Source: Streptomyces sp. RPA4-2 (GTDB taxonomy: Bacteria > Actinomycetota > Actinomycetes > Streptomycetales > Streptomycetaceae). Taken from it: a stretch of DNA of 64,000 bases. Position numbers and translations under genes: made by a program. Location of the stretch: the NCBI RefSeq assembly GCF_012273515.2, contig NZ_CP050975.2, forward strand, positions 6,634,001-6,698,000, given 5' to 3'. Under the pieces are notes generated by a model, which worked only from the letters and a program-made list of their open reading frames with translations, searched no databases and was not told the origin of the DNA. Positions 1 to 8,282 of the stretch are shown piece by piece; within the stretch, counting starts at the first letter, position 1; every line of letters starts with the position of its first letter.

Positions 1-1
1 G

Positions 2-1093
2 TACCTGCCCGCGCAGGGCGAGGGCCGCGAGGCCTTCAACGAGGCGCTCCTCGGCCGCCGCAGCCACGACCCGGAGCAGGTCTGGCCCTGGCAGCGGCAC
101 CGCCTCGTCGTCGCGTCCCCGGTCATCCGGGACGGTGACGTCATCGCCGTCGTCGTCACCGACTCGCCCACCGGGCAGATGCGTTCGAAGATCCTGCACG
201 GCTGGCTGATCATCGGCGCGGGCGAGATCGCCGCGATGCTCCTCGCCCTCGGCGCGGCGCTGCGGCTGACCGGCTGGGTGCTCAGGCCGGTTCGGGTCCT
301 CGACGCCACCACCCACGACATCGCGACCGGCCGCCTGAAATCCCGGGTGGCGGCCGCCGGCGGCCCGCCGGAACTCCGGCGTCTGGCACGGTCGTTCAAC
401 GAGATGGCGGACAACGTCGAGGACGTCCTGGAGCAGCAGCGGGCCTTCGTCGCCGACGCCTCGCACCAACTGCGCAACCCGCTCTCGGCGTTGCTGCTGC
501 GCATCGAACTGCTCGCCCTCGAACTGCCGGAGGGCAACGAGGAGATCGCCTCCGTCCGCACCGAGGGCAAGCGGCTCGCCGAGGTCCTGGACGATCTGCT
601 CGACCTGGCGCTCGCCGAGCACGCGGAGGCGGATCTGCGGCTCACCGACATCGGCGAGCTGACGGCCGAGCGTGTCGCCTCCTGGTCGCCCCTCGCCGAC
701 AGCATGGGCGTACGGCTGACCGGTACCTGCCCGGCCACCACCGCCTGGGCCGATCCGATCACGCTCTCCAGCGCCCTGGACGCGGTGATAGACAACGCCC
801 TGAAGTTCACGCCGGAGGGGGAGACCGTCGAGGTGGAGGTCTCCTCGAACGGCGAGGTCTCGAAGGTCGTCGTCGCCGACCGCGGTCCGGGCCTGAGCGA
901 CGAGGAACTCGCCCGCATCGGCGACCGCTTCTGGCGCAGCGCCGGCCACCAGAACATCAAGGGCTCGGGGCTCGGCCTGTCCATCTCGCGGGTGCTGCTC
1001 TCGGTCGGCGGCGGCTCCCTCTCGTACACCCATCACGAGCCGCGCGGGCTCAAGGTGACGGTGACGGTGCCGAGATCCGAACCGGCGTCCTGA
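2..1093 (+). CDS. Sensor histidine kinase, HAMP type (5' end outside window)
   Basis: The reading frame is open from base 2, so the true start lies upstream; the ATG at 179 is internal. About 363 codons are visible. They encode the end of an extracytoplasmic sensor segment (ending near VVTDSPTGQ), one transmembrane helix, a HAMP linker, then a HisKA domain with the phospho-acceptor His in DASHQLRNPL. The HATPase_c domain has an N-box (VIDNALKFTPEG) and G-boxes (DRGPGLS, GSGLGLSIS). It should autophosphorylate and pass phosphate to an OmpR-type regulator, probably encoded just upstream of the window. It ends 51 bases from the convergent TAXI-type solute-binding protein gene, which may supply its signal (inference). 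Confidence 0.9.
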   Translation, partial: YLPAQGEGREAFNEALLGRRSHDPEQVWPWQRHRLVVASPVIRDGDVIAVVVTDSPTGQMRSKILHGWLIIGAGEIAAMLLALGAALRLTGWVLRPVRVLDATTHDIATGRLKSRVAAAGGPPELRRLARSFNEMADNVEDVLEQQRAFVADASHQLRNPLSALLLRIELLALELPEGNEEIASVRTEGKRLAEVLDDLLDLALAEHAEADLRLTDIGELTAERVASWSPLADSMGVRLTGTCPATTAWADPITLSSALDAVIDNALKFTPEGETVEVEVSSNGEVSKVVVADRGPGLSDEELARIGDRFWRSAGHQNIKGSGLGLSISRVLLSVGGGSLSYTHHEPRGLKVTVTVPRSEPAS

Positions 1094-1144
1094 CACTTGT
1101 CGGGCTCCGGGCGGGTGTCCTTCCCCGGCCGGTGATGCCGTGGC

Positions 1145-2143
1145 CTACGGCTTGACGGAGCGGTAGTAGCGCCGGGCGCCCTCGTGCAGGGGCAGCGGGT
1201 CCGTGTAGATCGCCGTCCGCAGGTCCACCAACTGGGCCGCGTGCACCTGGGAGCCGATGTGGTCACGGCTGTTGATCACCGTACGGGTGAGTTCCTCCGT
1301 CAGCCGCGCGTCCGAGTCCTCCCGGGTGATCAGGAAGTTCGCCACCGCCAGCGTCTGCACGGAACCGCCCTGCTGTGCCGCGGGATAGGCGTCGGCGGGC
1401 ATCACGGCCGCCCGGTAGTAGCGGGAGGCGCCCCCCTGCTCGTGCAGCTTCGCGACCAGGCCGCTGCTGATCGGCACCAGCCTGACGTCGAAGTTGTTCG
1501 AGAGCTTCTGGACGGCGCTGGTCGGCAGGCCGCCCGACCAGAAGAAGGCGTCGATCTTGTGGTGTTCGAGCAGGTCGGGCATGGTCCCGATGCCGTCGGG
1601 GAAGGACGAGATGTCGTTCTTCGGATCGAGGCCGGCGGCCTGGAGCACATGCTCCGCTATCAGCCGTACCCCGGAACCGTCCGGCCCCACGGCGACCTTC
1701 TTGCCCCGCAGGTCCGCCACCGACCGGACGGACGAGGTGCGCGGGACCACCAGGTGCACGTAGTCGTCGTAGAGCCGCGCGCAGCCGCGCAGCCGGTCCG
1801 CGCCCGGCTTGTTCTCCAGCAGGTACGTCTCCACGGCGTCGGCCGCCGCGATGGTGAAGTCGGCCTGTCCCGTGGCCACGCGGCGCACGTTCTCCTGCGA
1901 ACCGTCACTGTTCTTCAGGCGTACGTCCAGGCGTGGCATGTCCTTGGCGATCGCGCTCTGCAGGAGCACACCGTACTTCTGGTAGACCCCCGTCGGTGTG
2001 CCCGTGCTGAAGGTGATCGATCCGCTTGGCGACTCCTCGCCCAGGGGCAGCAGCCACCAGAGCAGCAGCCCGCACACCGCGAACGCGGCCGCCGAGCCGA
2101 ACAGCGCGCGGCGCCTGCCGATGCGGGGGAGTGCCTGGAACAT
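1145..2143 (-). CDS. TAXI-family TRAP transporter solute-binding protein
   Basis: I chose the ATG at 2143 (332 aa) over an upstream in-frame start at 2245, because the latter would overlap the divergent gene at 2209. The N-terminus is basic (RIGRRR) followed by one hydrophobic segment (about residues 12-33), giving an exported, membrane-tethered protein. The mature part begins ITFSTGTPTGVYQKYG, the typical TAXI (TRAP-associated extracytoplasmic immunogenic) opening, and continues with VGPDGSGVRLIAEHVLQAAG, a hallmark of the fold. Such proteins bind small organic acids such as glutamate. No TRAP DctM/DctQ permease gene is visible in the window, so it may act as a ligand-binding partner of the adjacent kinase instead (inference). 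Confidence 0.85.
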   Translation of the reverse strand: MFQALPRIGRRRALFGSAAAFAVCGLLLWWLLPLGEESPSGSITFSTGTPTGVYQKYGVLLQSAIAKDMPRLDVRLKNSDGSQENVRRVATGQADFTIAAADAVETYLLENKPGADRLRGCARLYDDYVHLVVPRTSSVRSVADLRGKKVAVGPDGSGVRLIAEHVLQAAGLDPKNDISSFPDGIGTMPDLLEHHKIDAFFWSGGLPTSAVQKLSNNFDVRLVPISSGLVAKLHEQGGASRYYRAAVMPADAYPAAQQGGSVQTLAVANFLITREDSDARLTEELTRTVINSRDHIGSQVHAAQLVDLRTAIYTDPLPLHEGARRYYRSVKP

Positions 2144-2196
2144 GCGCGCGATCCTGCCAGCCCGGGGACCCTTCTGGCCAGGGCGGGGCGGGTCGG

Positions 2197-2211
2197 TAGG
2201 GTCGCACGATG
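2197..2211 (+). promoter_or_regulatory. Candidate leaderless promoter of the MazG-like gene
   Basis: The -10-like hexamer TAGGGT (2197-2202) is followed by six bases and then the ATG at 2209, so transcription would start at or within a base of the start codon. There is no Shine-Dalgarno sequence. A weak CTGGCC occupies the -35 region. Confidence 0.45.
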
Positions 2212-2664
2212 CAGTCCTCGTCATCCGACTCCCCCGCCGTATCATCCGACTCCCCCTCCGTGGTTCCCTCGCCCGCCGCCCTGGTCCGCGCGTTCCACCT
2301 CGCCTTCGGTCTCGCCGCCCGCAGCACGCCGACGGAGGTCTCCCCGGCGCTCGCCGCCCACCGGGGTGAGCTGCTCGCCGAGGAGGCCGCCGAAGTGGCC
2401 GAGGTCTCGGTCACGGGTCCGCTGGACCGGCTGGCGCACGAGCTGGCCGACGTCGTGTACGTGGCGTACGGCACCGCACTCGTCCACGGCATCGACCTCG
2501 ACGAGGTGATCGCCGAGGTCCACCGGTCCAACATGACCAAGCTGGGGCCGGACGGCCACGTCGCCCGCCGCGCCGACGGCAAGGTGCTCAAGGGGGAGCA
2601 CTACCGCGCGCCGGACGTGACGGCGGTGCTGCGCGGGCAGGGGTGGCGGGGCGCGGACGTGTAA
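2209..2664 (+). CDS. MazG-like nucleotide pyrophosphohydrolase family protein
   Basis: The protein is 151 aa. A Ser-rich N-terminus of about 25 residues precedes an all-alpha MazG / phosphoribosyl-ATP pyrophosphohydrolase fold. The metal-binding acidic motif is EEAAEVAEV, followed by the second-helix motif ELADVVYV. The C-terminal HRSNMTKLGPDG is typical of single-domain members that hydrolyse (d)NTPs or nucleotide-like substrates to the monophosphate and pyrophosphate. The protein has no signal peptide and should be cytoplasmic. The gene looks leaderless and is divergent from the TAXI gene and convergent with the antiporter gene. Substrate cannot be read from the sequence. Confidence 0.85.
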   Translation: MQSSSSDSPAVSSDSPSVVPSPAALVRAFHLAFGLAARSTPTEVSPALAAHRGELLAEEAAEVAEVSVTGPLDRLAHELADVVYVAYGTALVHGIDLDEVIAEVHRSNMTKLGPDGHVARRADGKVLKGEHYRAPDVTAVLRGQGWRGADV

Positions 2665-2716
2665 GGCATACGGCCTTGGTGCGGACGCGTGGGCCATCGG
2701 CCGTGGAGCGGACGAG

Positions 2717-3997
2717 TCAGCCCTCCGGGACGGCCGTCCGCCGGCGTACGTCGTCCTCCCGCTCCGCTTCGGCCTCCGGTGTCGTCCACTCCTCCGCCTC
2801 CGCGGGGCGCGCGGTGACGCTCGCGCGGGTGGGGCCGCCGCCGAACCGGGCGGTGAGACGGGCCGCCAGCGGCTGCGTGTAGCGGGCGGTGAGCGGGCCG
2901 AGTACGACCAGGATCAGCACGTACGCCGTGGCCAGCGGGCCGAGTGACGGCTCGATACCCGCGGTGACCGCGAGTCCGGCGATGACGATGGAGAACTCGC
3001 CGCGCGCGACCAGCGCACCGCCAGCCCGCCAGCGGCCCTTGACGGAGATACCGGCCCGCCGTGCGGCCCAGTACCCGGTCGCGATCTTCGTCAGTGCCGT
3101 CACCGCGGCCAGCGCCAGCGCGGGCAGCAGCACGGGCGGAATGCTCGCCGGGTCGGTGTGCAGCCCGAAGAAGACGAAGAAGATCGCCGCGAACAGGTCC
3201 CGCAGCGGGCTCAGCAGCGTGTGCGCACCCTCCGCGACCTCCCCGGACAGGGCGATGCCGACCAGGAACGCCCCGACCGCGGCGGACACCTGAAGCTGCT
3301 GCGCGAGGCCCGCGACGAGGATCGTCAGGCCCAGCACGACCAGCAGCAGCTTCTCGGGGTCGTCGCTGGAGACGAAGCGGGAGATGACGCGGCCGTAGCG
3401 GACGGCCACGAACAGGACGAGTCCCGCGGCCCCCAGCGCGATCGCCAGCGTCACGCTCCCGGCGGCCAGTCCCACGCCGGCCACCAGCGCGGTGACGATG
3501 GGCAGGTAGACCGCCATCGCCAGGTCCTCCAGGACCAGGATGCTCAGGATCACCGGAGTCTCCCGGTTGCCGACCCGCCCCAGGTCGCCCAGCACCTTGG
3601 CGATCACTCCGGACGACGAGATCCAGGTGACACCCGCCAGGACCACGGCCGCCACCGGACCCCAGCCCAGCAGGAGCGCGGCGACGGCTCCCGGCAGGGC
3701 GTTGAGCGTGAAGTCGACCAGACCCGACGGATAGTGGGCCTTGAGGTTCGAGACCAGATCGCTCGCCGTGTACTCCAGGCCGAGCATCAGCAGCAACAGG
3801 ATGACGCCGATCTCGGCGCCGGTGGCGACGAACTCCTCGCTCGCGCCGAGCGGGAGCAGCCCGCCCTCGCCGAAGGCGAGACCGGCCAGCAGATAGAGCG
3901 GGATGGGGGAGAACCGCAGCCGGGCCGCGGCACGGCCGAGCAGGCCGAGACAGAGGATGATGGCGCCGAACTCGATCAGCAGGACCGCAGAGTGCAC
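2717..3997 (-). CDS. Cation:proton antiporter, CPA2 family (KhtU/KefB-like)
   Basis: I chose the GTG at 3997 because GGGAG lies about eight bases upstream and this start clears the stop codon of the upstream gene (4002-4004) by four bases; an ATG at 4045 would overlap that gene. The product is 426 aa with about 12 hydrophobic helices, starting HSAVLLIEFGAIILCLGLLGR. Typical CPA2 features include LLLLMLGLEYT and LEDLAMAVYLPI. The charged hydrophilic tail (about the last 50 residues) is not a TrkA-N domain. Together with the upstream KhtT-like gene it forms a two-gene operon predicted to export K+ (or NH4+) in exchange for H+. Confidence 0.9.
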   Translation of the reverse strand: MHSAVLLIEFGAIILCLGLLGRAAARLRFSPIPLYLLAGLAFGEGGLLPLGASEEFVATGAEIGVILLLLMLGLEYTASDLVSNLKAHYPSGLVDFTLNALPGAVAALLLGWGPVAAVVLAGVTWISSSGVIAKVLGDLGRVGNRETPVILSILVLEDLAMAVYLPIVTALVAGVGLAAGSVTLAIALGAAGLVLFVAVRYGRVISRFVSSDDPEKLLLVVLGLTILVAGLAQQLQVSAAVGAFLVGIALSGEVAEGAHTLLSPLRDLFAAIFFVFFGLHTDPASIPPVLLPALALAAVTALTKIATGYWAARRAGISVKGRWRAGGALVARGEFSIVIAGLAVTAGIEPSLGPLATAYVLILVVLGPLTARYTQPLAARLTARFGGGPTRASVTARPAEAEEWTTPEAEAEREDDVRRRTAVPEG

Positions 3998-4001
3998 GCG
4001 C

Positions 4002-4487
4002 TCACTCCCGTCCGAGTATCGTCGCGGCGCCGTCGACACCCTCACGGGTCCCGACGACGATCAGGGTGTCCCCGCCCGCCAGCCGGAAGTCCGGGGTGGG
4101 GGAGGGGATCGCCTCGGCACGCCGCAGCACCGCCACGACGGAGGCGCCGGTCTCGGTCCGCATCCGGGTCTCACCGAGCACCCGCCCGTTCCACCGCGAC
4201 GTCGCGGCGATCTCGATGCGCTCGGCGATCAGCCCGAGGTCGGTGGTGTACAGCAGGCTCGGGCTGTGAGGGGAGGGCTTCAGGGCGTTGATCAGCGAGG
4301 CGGCCTCACCGCTCGACAGCCGCAGCGACTGCGCGCAGGAGTCGGGGTCGTCGGCCTGGTACACGCTGACCGTGCGGGCGCCGTCGCGGTGCGCCACCAC
4401 GGACAGGTGGCGCTGTTCACGGGTCACGAGGTCGTACTGCACCCCGATACCCGGCAGTGGCGTCGCCCGCAGGCGTGGAGCCGACAT
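4002..4487 (-). CDS. Antiporter regulatory subunit with TrkA-C (RCK_C) domain, KhtT-like
   Basis: The protein is 161 aa, close to Bacillus KhtT. The first 75 residues form the N-terminal domain. The C-terminal half is an RCK_C/TrkA-C domain: GRVLGETRMRTETGASVVAV, later FRLAGGDTLIVVGTREG. In KhtTU systems this soluble subunit gates the membrane antiporter in response to nucleotides and pH. The short spacing to the antiporter gene (four bases between stop and GTG) implies translational coupling. The start ATG is supported by AGGGGAG upstream on the minus strand. The assignment as regulator of the downstream antiporter rests on family knowledge plus operon position. Confidence 0.88.
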   Translation of the reverse strand: MSAPRLRATPLPGIGVQYDLVTREQRHLSVVAHRDGARTVSVYQADDPDSCAQSLRLSSGEAASLINALKPSPHSPSLLYTTDLGLIAERIEIAATSRWNGRVLGETRMRTETGASVVAVLRRAEAIPSPTPDFRLAGGDTLIVVGTREGVDGAATILGRE

Positions 4488-4500
4488 GATTCTCCCCTTG

Positions 4501-4527
4501 CTCGTTGCTTGTTTCTCGTTGCTTGTT
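4501..4527. repeat. Two 13-bp direct repeats upstream of the KhtT-like gene
   Basis: CTCGTTGCTTGTT occurs at 4501-4513 and again at 4515-4527, a period of 14 bp, 14 bases upstream of the divergent start codon at 4487. Such spacing could mark a regulator site or may be slippage-derived. The function is unknown. Confidence 0.6.
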
Positions 4528-4630
4528 GCGCGTCGGTCGTCGTGGTGGGCCCGCTCGTCGTCGCGGCCGGACGCGTCGCAGCGGTGTGCGTCACGTCCGT
4601 CCCCGTCGGGGCTGTCCGCGTCGCGTCCGG

Positions 4631-4669
4631 CCGTGTCGAGGCCCCGTGTCGAGGCCCCGCGTCGAGGCT
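4631..4669. repeat. Three-copy 13-bp tandem repeat
   Basis: Units start at 4631, 4644 and 4657. The first two are identical and the third differs at two positions. The unit length is not a multiple of three, which argues against coding. Confidence 0.75.
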
Positions 4670-4932
4670 GTCCGGCCGAGGACGGTCACGCCGGATCCGC
4701 CGTGCGCGTCGGCACGATGCGGCCCGCGAAAAAGCCCACCCAAAACGGTCATGCTGCCATCTCGCCGTACCGTTGCGACATGGGTGCTGGCACGGATGGA
4801 CAGGGCCGCCCGGCTGTTGCGAGGCTGTTGGGGGCGGTGGCGCGGCCGAGGGTCGGGAAGGACGGGGTGTCCGCTGCGGGGCGGGCGAAGGCAGCCGGGC
4901 GGAAGCCGACCGGAAGGGACGGACAGAGGAAC

Positions 4933-5958
4933 GTGTCGCTGTTCCGGCGGATCTTCCTGCTCAATGCCGCGGGCCTGACCGTGGCGACCGCGCTGTTGCT
5001 GGGACCGGTCACCGTCTCGACGCCGGTACTTCCCGGCGAGGCACTCGTCGTCGTGCTGGGGCTGGCGCTGATGCTCGTCCTCAACGCGGTCGTCCTGCGC
5101 ATCGGCCTCACCCCGCTGCAACGGCTGGGGCGGGCCATGGCCACCGCCGACCTCACCCATCCCGGAACCCGGGCTCCCGTCACGGGCCCGGCCGAGGTGG
5201 CCGAGCTGATCACCACGTACAACACCATGCTCGACCGGCTGGAGACCGAGCGCGCCGCCAGTTCGGCCCGCGCGCTGTCCGCGCAGGAGGGCGAACGCCG
5301 GCGCGTCTCCCAGGAGCTCCACGACGAGGTCGGCCAGACCCTGACCGCCGTCCTGCTCCAGCTCAAGCGGGTCGCCGACCGGGTGCCGGGGGAGCTGAGG
5401 GACGAGGTGAGCCAGGCGCAGGAGGCCACCCGCGGCAGCCTGGACGAGATCCGCCGTATCGCCCGCCGGCTGCGCCCGGGTGTGCTGGAGGAACTCGGAC
5501 TGCACAGCGCGCTGCGCTCCCTCACGGGCGAGTTCACCACACACGGGCTGTCCGTGGTCCACCACCTCGACGCCGATCTGCCTCCGCTGAACGACGAGGC
5601 CGAACTCGTGGTCTACCGGGTGGCGCAGGAGGGGCTGACCAACACGGCCCGGCACGCGGGCGCCGACCGCGCGGAACTCCGGCTGCGGCGCGTCACGGAC
5701 GGCGTCGAACTCCTCGTACGGGACAACGGCAGGGGACCGGGCCGGGCGCGGGAGGGAGCGGGCATCACCGGGATGCGCGAGCGGGCGCTGCTGGTCGGCG
5801 CCGCGTTCTCGCTGGGCCCGGCACCCGGGCGGGGCACCGACGTACGGCTGCGGATCACGACGACCGGCGGGCAGCCGCAGCCGCAGCCGCAGCCACGGCC
5901 GGGCGCCGCCACCACCATCGACACCGCGTCCGGCAGCGCTTCCGAGGGAGACCGATGA
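4933..5958 (+). CDS. Sensor histidine kinase, NarX/DesK class (HisKA_3)
   Basis: I chose the GTG at 4933 (341 aa) because AGAGGA lies just upstream and the protein then opens SLFRRIFLLNAAGLTVATALL, the first of two transmembrane helices. A short extracytoplasmic loop follows, then the second helix, a HAMP-like segment (GRAMATADLTHPGTRAPV), a coiled-coil, and the HisKA_3 H-box RRRVSQELHDEVGQTLTAVL. The HATPase_c domain has an N-box (VAQEGLTNTARHAG) and a G-box (RDNGRGPG, GITGMRERALLVG). A QPQPQPQPRPG tract sits near the C-terminus. The stop codon overlaps the start of the response-regulator gene (ATGA), so the two are translationally coupled. Confidence 0.93.
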   Translation: MSLFRRIFLLNAAGLTVATALLLGPVTVSTPVLPGEALVVVLGLALMLVLNAVVLRIGLTPLQRLGRAMATADLTHPGTRAPVTGPAEVAELITTYNTMLDRLETERAASSARALSAQEGERRRVSQELHDEVGQTLTAVLLQLKRVADRVPGELRDEVSQAQEATRGSLDEIRRIARRLRPGVLEELGLHSALRSLTGEFTTHGLSVVHHLDADLPPLNDEAELVVYRVAQEGLTNTARHAGADRAELRLRRVTDGVELLVRDNGRGPGRAREGAGITGMRERALLVGAAFSLGPAPGRGTDVRLRITTTGGQPQPQPQPRPGAATTIDTASGSASEGDR

Positions 5959-6623
5959 TGTCCGCGCCCGCCGGGAGGCCTACGCGTGTCCTGCTCGCCG
6001 ACGACCACACCCTCGTACGCCGCGGTGTGCGGCTCATCCTCGACGGTGAACCCGATCTGAGCGTGGTGGCGGAGGCCGGAGACGGTGCCGAGGCCGTCGC
6101 CCTGGCCCGCGAGACGGAGGTGGACCTCGCCGTCCTCGACGTCGCCATGCCGCGCATGACCGGCCTTCAGGCGGCCCGCGAACTCTCCCGGCGCCTGCCC
6201 GACCTGCGCATCCTCATCCTGACGATGTACGACAACGAGCAGTACTTCTTCGAAGCGCTCAAGGCCGGTGCCTGCGGTTACGTCCTGAAGTCGGTCGCCG
6301 ACCGGGACCTGGTCGAGGCGTGCCGGGCGGCCATGCGCGACGAGCCGTTCATCTATCCCGGCGCCGAGACCGCGATCGTACGCACCTACCTCGAACGTCT
6401 GCGCCGCGGCGAGGGGCTGCCCGCGCGGGCCGTCACCGACCGGGAGGAGGAGGTGCTGAAGCTGGTCGCCGAGGGGCACACGACGAAGGAGATCGGCGAG
6501 CTGCTCTTCATCAGCGCCAAGACCGTGGAGAGCCATCGTGCGAACCTCCTGCAGAAGCTCGGTATGCGCGACCGCCTGGAGCTCACCCGGTACGCGATCC
6601 GCGCGGGGCTCATCGAGCCGTGA
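5955..6623 (+). CDS. Response regulator, NarL/LuxR family
   Basis: The protein is 222 aa. The start ATG at 5955 overlaps the kinase stop (TGA at 5956-5958); a second ATG follows at once at 5958. The receiver domain (about residues 9-125) has the acidic pair in LLADDHT, the phospho-acceptor Asp in LAVLDVAMPRM, and the Lys in YVLKSVA. The C-terminal LuxR-type helix-turn-helix runs TDREEEVLKLVAEGHTTKEI to KTVESHRANLLQKLG. It is the cognate partner of the kinase encoded immediately upstream. The genes it controls are not identifiable here. Confidence 0.95.
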   Translation: MMSAPAGRPTRVLLADDHTLVRRGVRLILDGEPDLSVVAEAGDGAEAVALARETEVDLAVLDVAMPRMTGLQAARELSRRLPDLRILILTMYDNEQYFFEALKAGACGYVLKSVADRDLVEACRAAMRDEPFIYPGAETAIVRTYLERLRRGEGLPARAVTDREEEVLKLVAEGHTTKEIGELLFISAKTVESHRANLLQKLGMRDRLELTRYAIRAGLIEP

Positions 6624-6704
6624 TCCGGCGGCCGCCTCCTACTCAGACCCGGGCTGGGTACTTTCGCTCACGACCCGGACGTCCTGGGGCGCGACGCTTG
6701 CCGC

Positions 6705-7133
6705 ATGACGTCTTCCCCGGAGTCCGCCCGGCGGCTGAGTCCGTTCGCCGATGTCGCGCTGGCCGTCACCCTGCTCGTCGTGGACGCCGTCGCCGCGGTC
6801 GTCGCGCTCGTGTCCGGTCTGAACGCGGCCGGGTACGCGTTCTTCGACACGGGCGCCGACCGGGAGGCCGTCAGCGTCGTCGAACCGGTCGTGTACGTCT
6901 CGGTCGTCGGCGCGCTCGTGCTGGCCTCCGCGCTCGTGTCCTACCGGGGCGGGGCGCTCGTCACCACCTGCGCACAGACGTTCGTCGGCCTCGCGCTCGT
7001 GCTCGGTGCGGTGATCGGCCTGACCGCCGGGCACGGTGGCGACGGCCGTCCGCCCGCACCGGGCCCCGGCTACAGCGGCCCGCAGTCGCAGTGCCGGTCC
7101 GGCGGCGACAACAGTGAGTGCCTCGGTTCCTGA
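6705..7133 (+). CDS. Small membrane protein of unknown function (DUF6234-like)
   Basis: The protein is 142 aa with three predicted transmembrane helices: VALAVTLLVVDAVAAVVALV, then VVYVSVVGALVLASALVSY, then FVGLALVLGAVIGLTAG. The extracytoplasmic tail is Gly/Pro-rich and carries two Cys residues (SQCRSGGDNSECLGS) that could form a disulphide. I recall this layout from streptomycete DUF6234 proteins, but with low certainty. It follows the two-component pair by 81 bases in the same direction and may be cotranscribed. Function unknown. Confidence 0.7.
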   Translation: MTSSPESARRLSPFADVALAVTLLVVDAVAAVVALVSGLNAAGYAFFDTGADREAVSVVEPVVYVSVVGALVLASALVSYRGGALVTTCAQTFVGLALVLGAVIGLTAGHGGDGRPPAPGPGYSGPQSQCRSGGDNSECLGS

Positions 7134-7161
7134 CGGAGGTGAAGCCCTGGGCCGCCTTCGG

Positions 7162-8199
7162 TCAGGTGACCGGCCGCATGTCGCCGCCGTACACCGTGCG
7201 GTAGTCCGGGACGACGATCCGGCTCGCCGGGGACGCCTGGCGCGCCTTTGCCACGAACGCGTCCAGGTCCATCGACGGGTCGCGGCGCGGGGGAGCGGTC
7301 AGGGGCTCCTCGAAGTCGTCCCAGTGCACGGGCACGACGACCCCTGGCCGGTCCAGGGCCCGCAGCAGCCTGGGCACGTAGTCGTGGGTCGCGGTGCCGG
7401 CCGGCACCGCGACCATGGCGAGATCGGGGCGCAGCCCCCGCACCGCTCGTTCGCTGAAGTCGCTGGCGCCCATCAGGAACGCCGACGGACCGCCGCTCCC
7501 GGCCGTCACGAGGAAGGCGAGCGTGTCGCCCTCCGGCAGGTCCGAGATGGTCCTCGGAGGTGTCGTCGGCGGTGCGTGGAGGGTGCCCGGCGCGAAGTAG
7601 GAGTACTTCTTGTTGCGGCTGTGCAGACTCGCCACGACCTCGACGGTGAGTCCGCCGCCGAAGTCCAGCACCTCGCCGCCCTTCACCACGGAGATCTGCC
7701 CCGGGTCGACGCCGAACGCGACCAGCAGGTGGTACGTCGTCTCGGTGCCGACGACACGGGCGCCGGTGGTTCTGGCGATGTGCGGCACATCGGCGAGGTG
7801 GTCCCAGTGGGCGTGGCTGACCAGGACGAGTTCGGGGTGTCCCACGTGTTCCCGTACCAGGTTGGGATCGGTGCGCAGTTCCGTGCCGGGGTCGAAGGCA
7901 CCGTCGAACAGGCCGGTCCTGAAGCGGGTGATGTACGGGTCGAAGAGCACGGTCCGGCCGTCGACGTCGATGCGCCAGCCGGAGGTGCCGAACCAGCGTA
8001 AGGAGGCCGCCGCCGACGCCGCCCCCGGTGACGGTGACGGCGTTGATGCGGACGTGGGCGCTACCAGGGGCGTGGCCGCCGTGGCCGCCGTGGCGGCCGC
8101 GGCGGGCAGGAGCGGGGCGGCCGTGCCGAGTGCGGCGCCTCGCAGCACCGTGCGGCGGCCGAGCAAGGGGGAACCCTGGGGGTTCTCGTTGTCGCGCAT
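7162..8199 (-). CDS. Tat-exported metallo-beta-lactamase-fold hydrolase (UlaG-like)
   Basis: The protein is 345 aa. It starts with a twin-arginine signal (LLGRRTVLRGAALGTAAPLL) and an Ala/Thr-rich linker to about residue 65. The MBL-fold core begins RWFGTSGWRIDVDGRTVLFD. The metal-binding motif is SHAHWDHLAD (HxHxDH), with further His residues in later strands (VPVHWDDF). This pattern fits the UlaG/RomA-type MBL hydrolases, which often act on phosphodiester, lactone or phospholipid-like substrates. The Tat signal implies folding with metal in the cytoplasm before export. It is convergent with the small membrane protein gene. Confidence 0.87.
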   Translation of the reverse strand: MRDNENPQGSPLLGRRTVLRGAALGTAAPLLPAAAATAATAATPLVAPTSASTPSPSPGAASAAASLRWFGTSGWRIDVDGRTVLFDPYITRFRTGLFDGAFDPGTELRTDPNLVREHVGHPELVLVSHAHWDHLADVPHIARTTGARVVGTETTYHLLVAFGVDPGQISVVKGGEVLDFGGGLTVEVVASLHSRNKKYSYFAPGTLHAPPTTPPRTISDLPEGDTLAFLVTAGSGGPSAFLMGASDFSERAVRGLRPDLAMVAVPAGTATHDYVPRLLRALDRPGVVVPVHWDDFEEPLTAPPRRDPSMDLDAFVAKARQASPASRIVVPDYRTVYGGDMRPVT

Positions 8200-8282
8200 G
8201 ACGTCAGGAGATCAGGGGCCGGCCACCCCCGTCCAAGATCAGCGCCATGCCCTGCTGATACGTGACCGCATATGTGGCCTGG

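Larger units (their letters stand above)
4488..4932. other. Intergenic region with short tandem repeats
   Basis: This is 445 bases between the divergent antiporter regulator and the histidine kinase gene. It contains the 13-bp direct repeats at 4501-4527. It also holds a three-copy 13-bp tandem repeat at 4631-4669 (CCGTGTCGAGGCC twice, then a CCGCGTCGAGGCT variant). An in-frame ATG at 4780 could extend the kinase by about 51 residues, but those codons are less GC-biased and lack a good ribosome-binding site. I see no convincing independent gene. Confidence 0.6.

Noticed and set aside
3903..5954. A long N-terminal extension of the NarL-type response regulator
   Set aside because: The upstream part overlaps the antiporter and kinase genes; the ATGA junction gives the true start at 5955.
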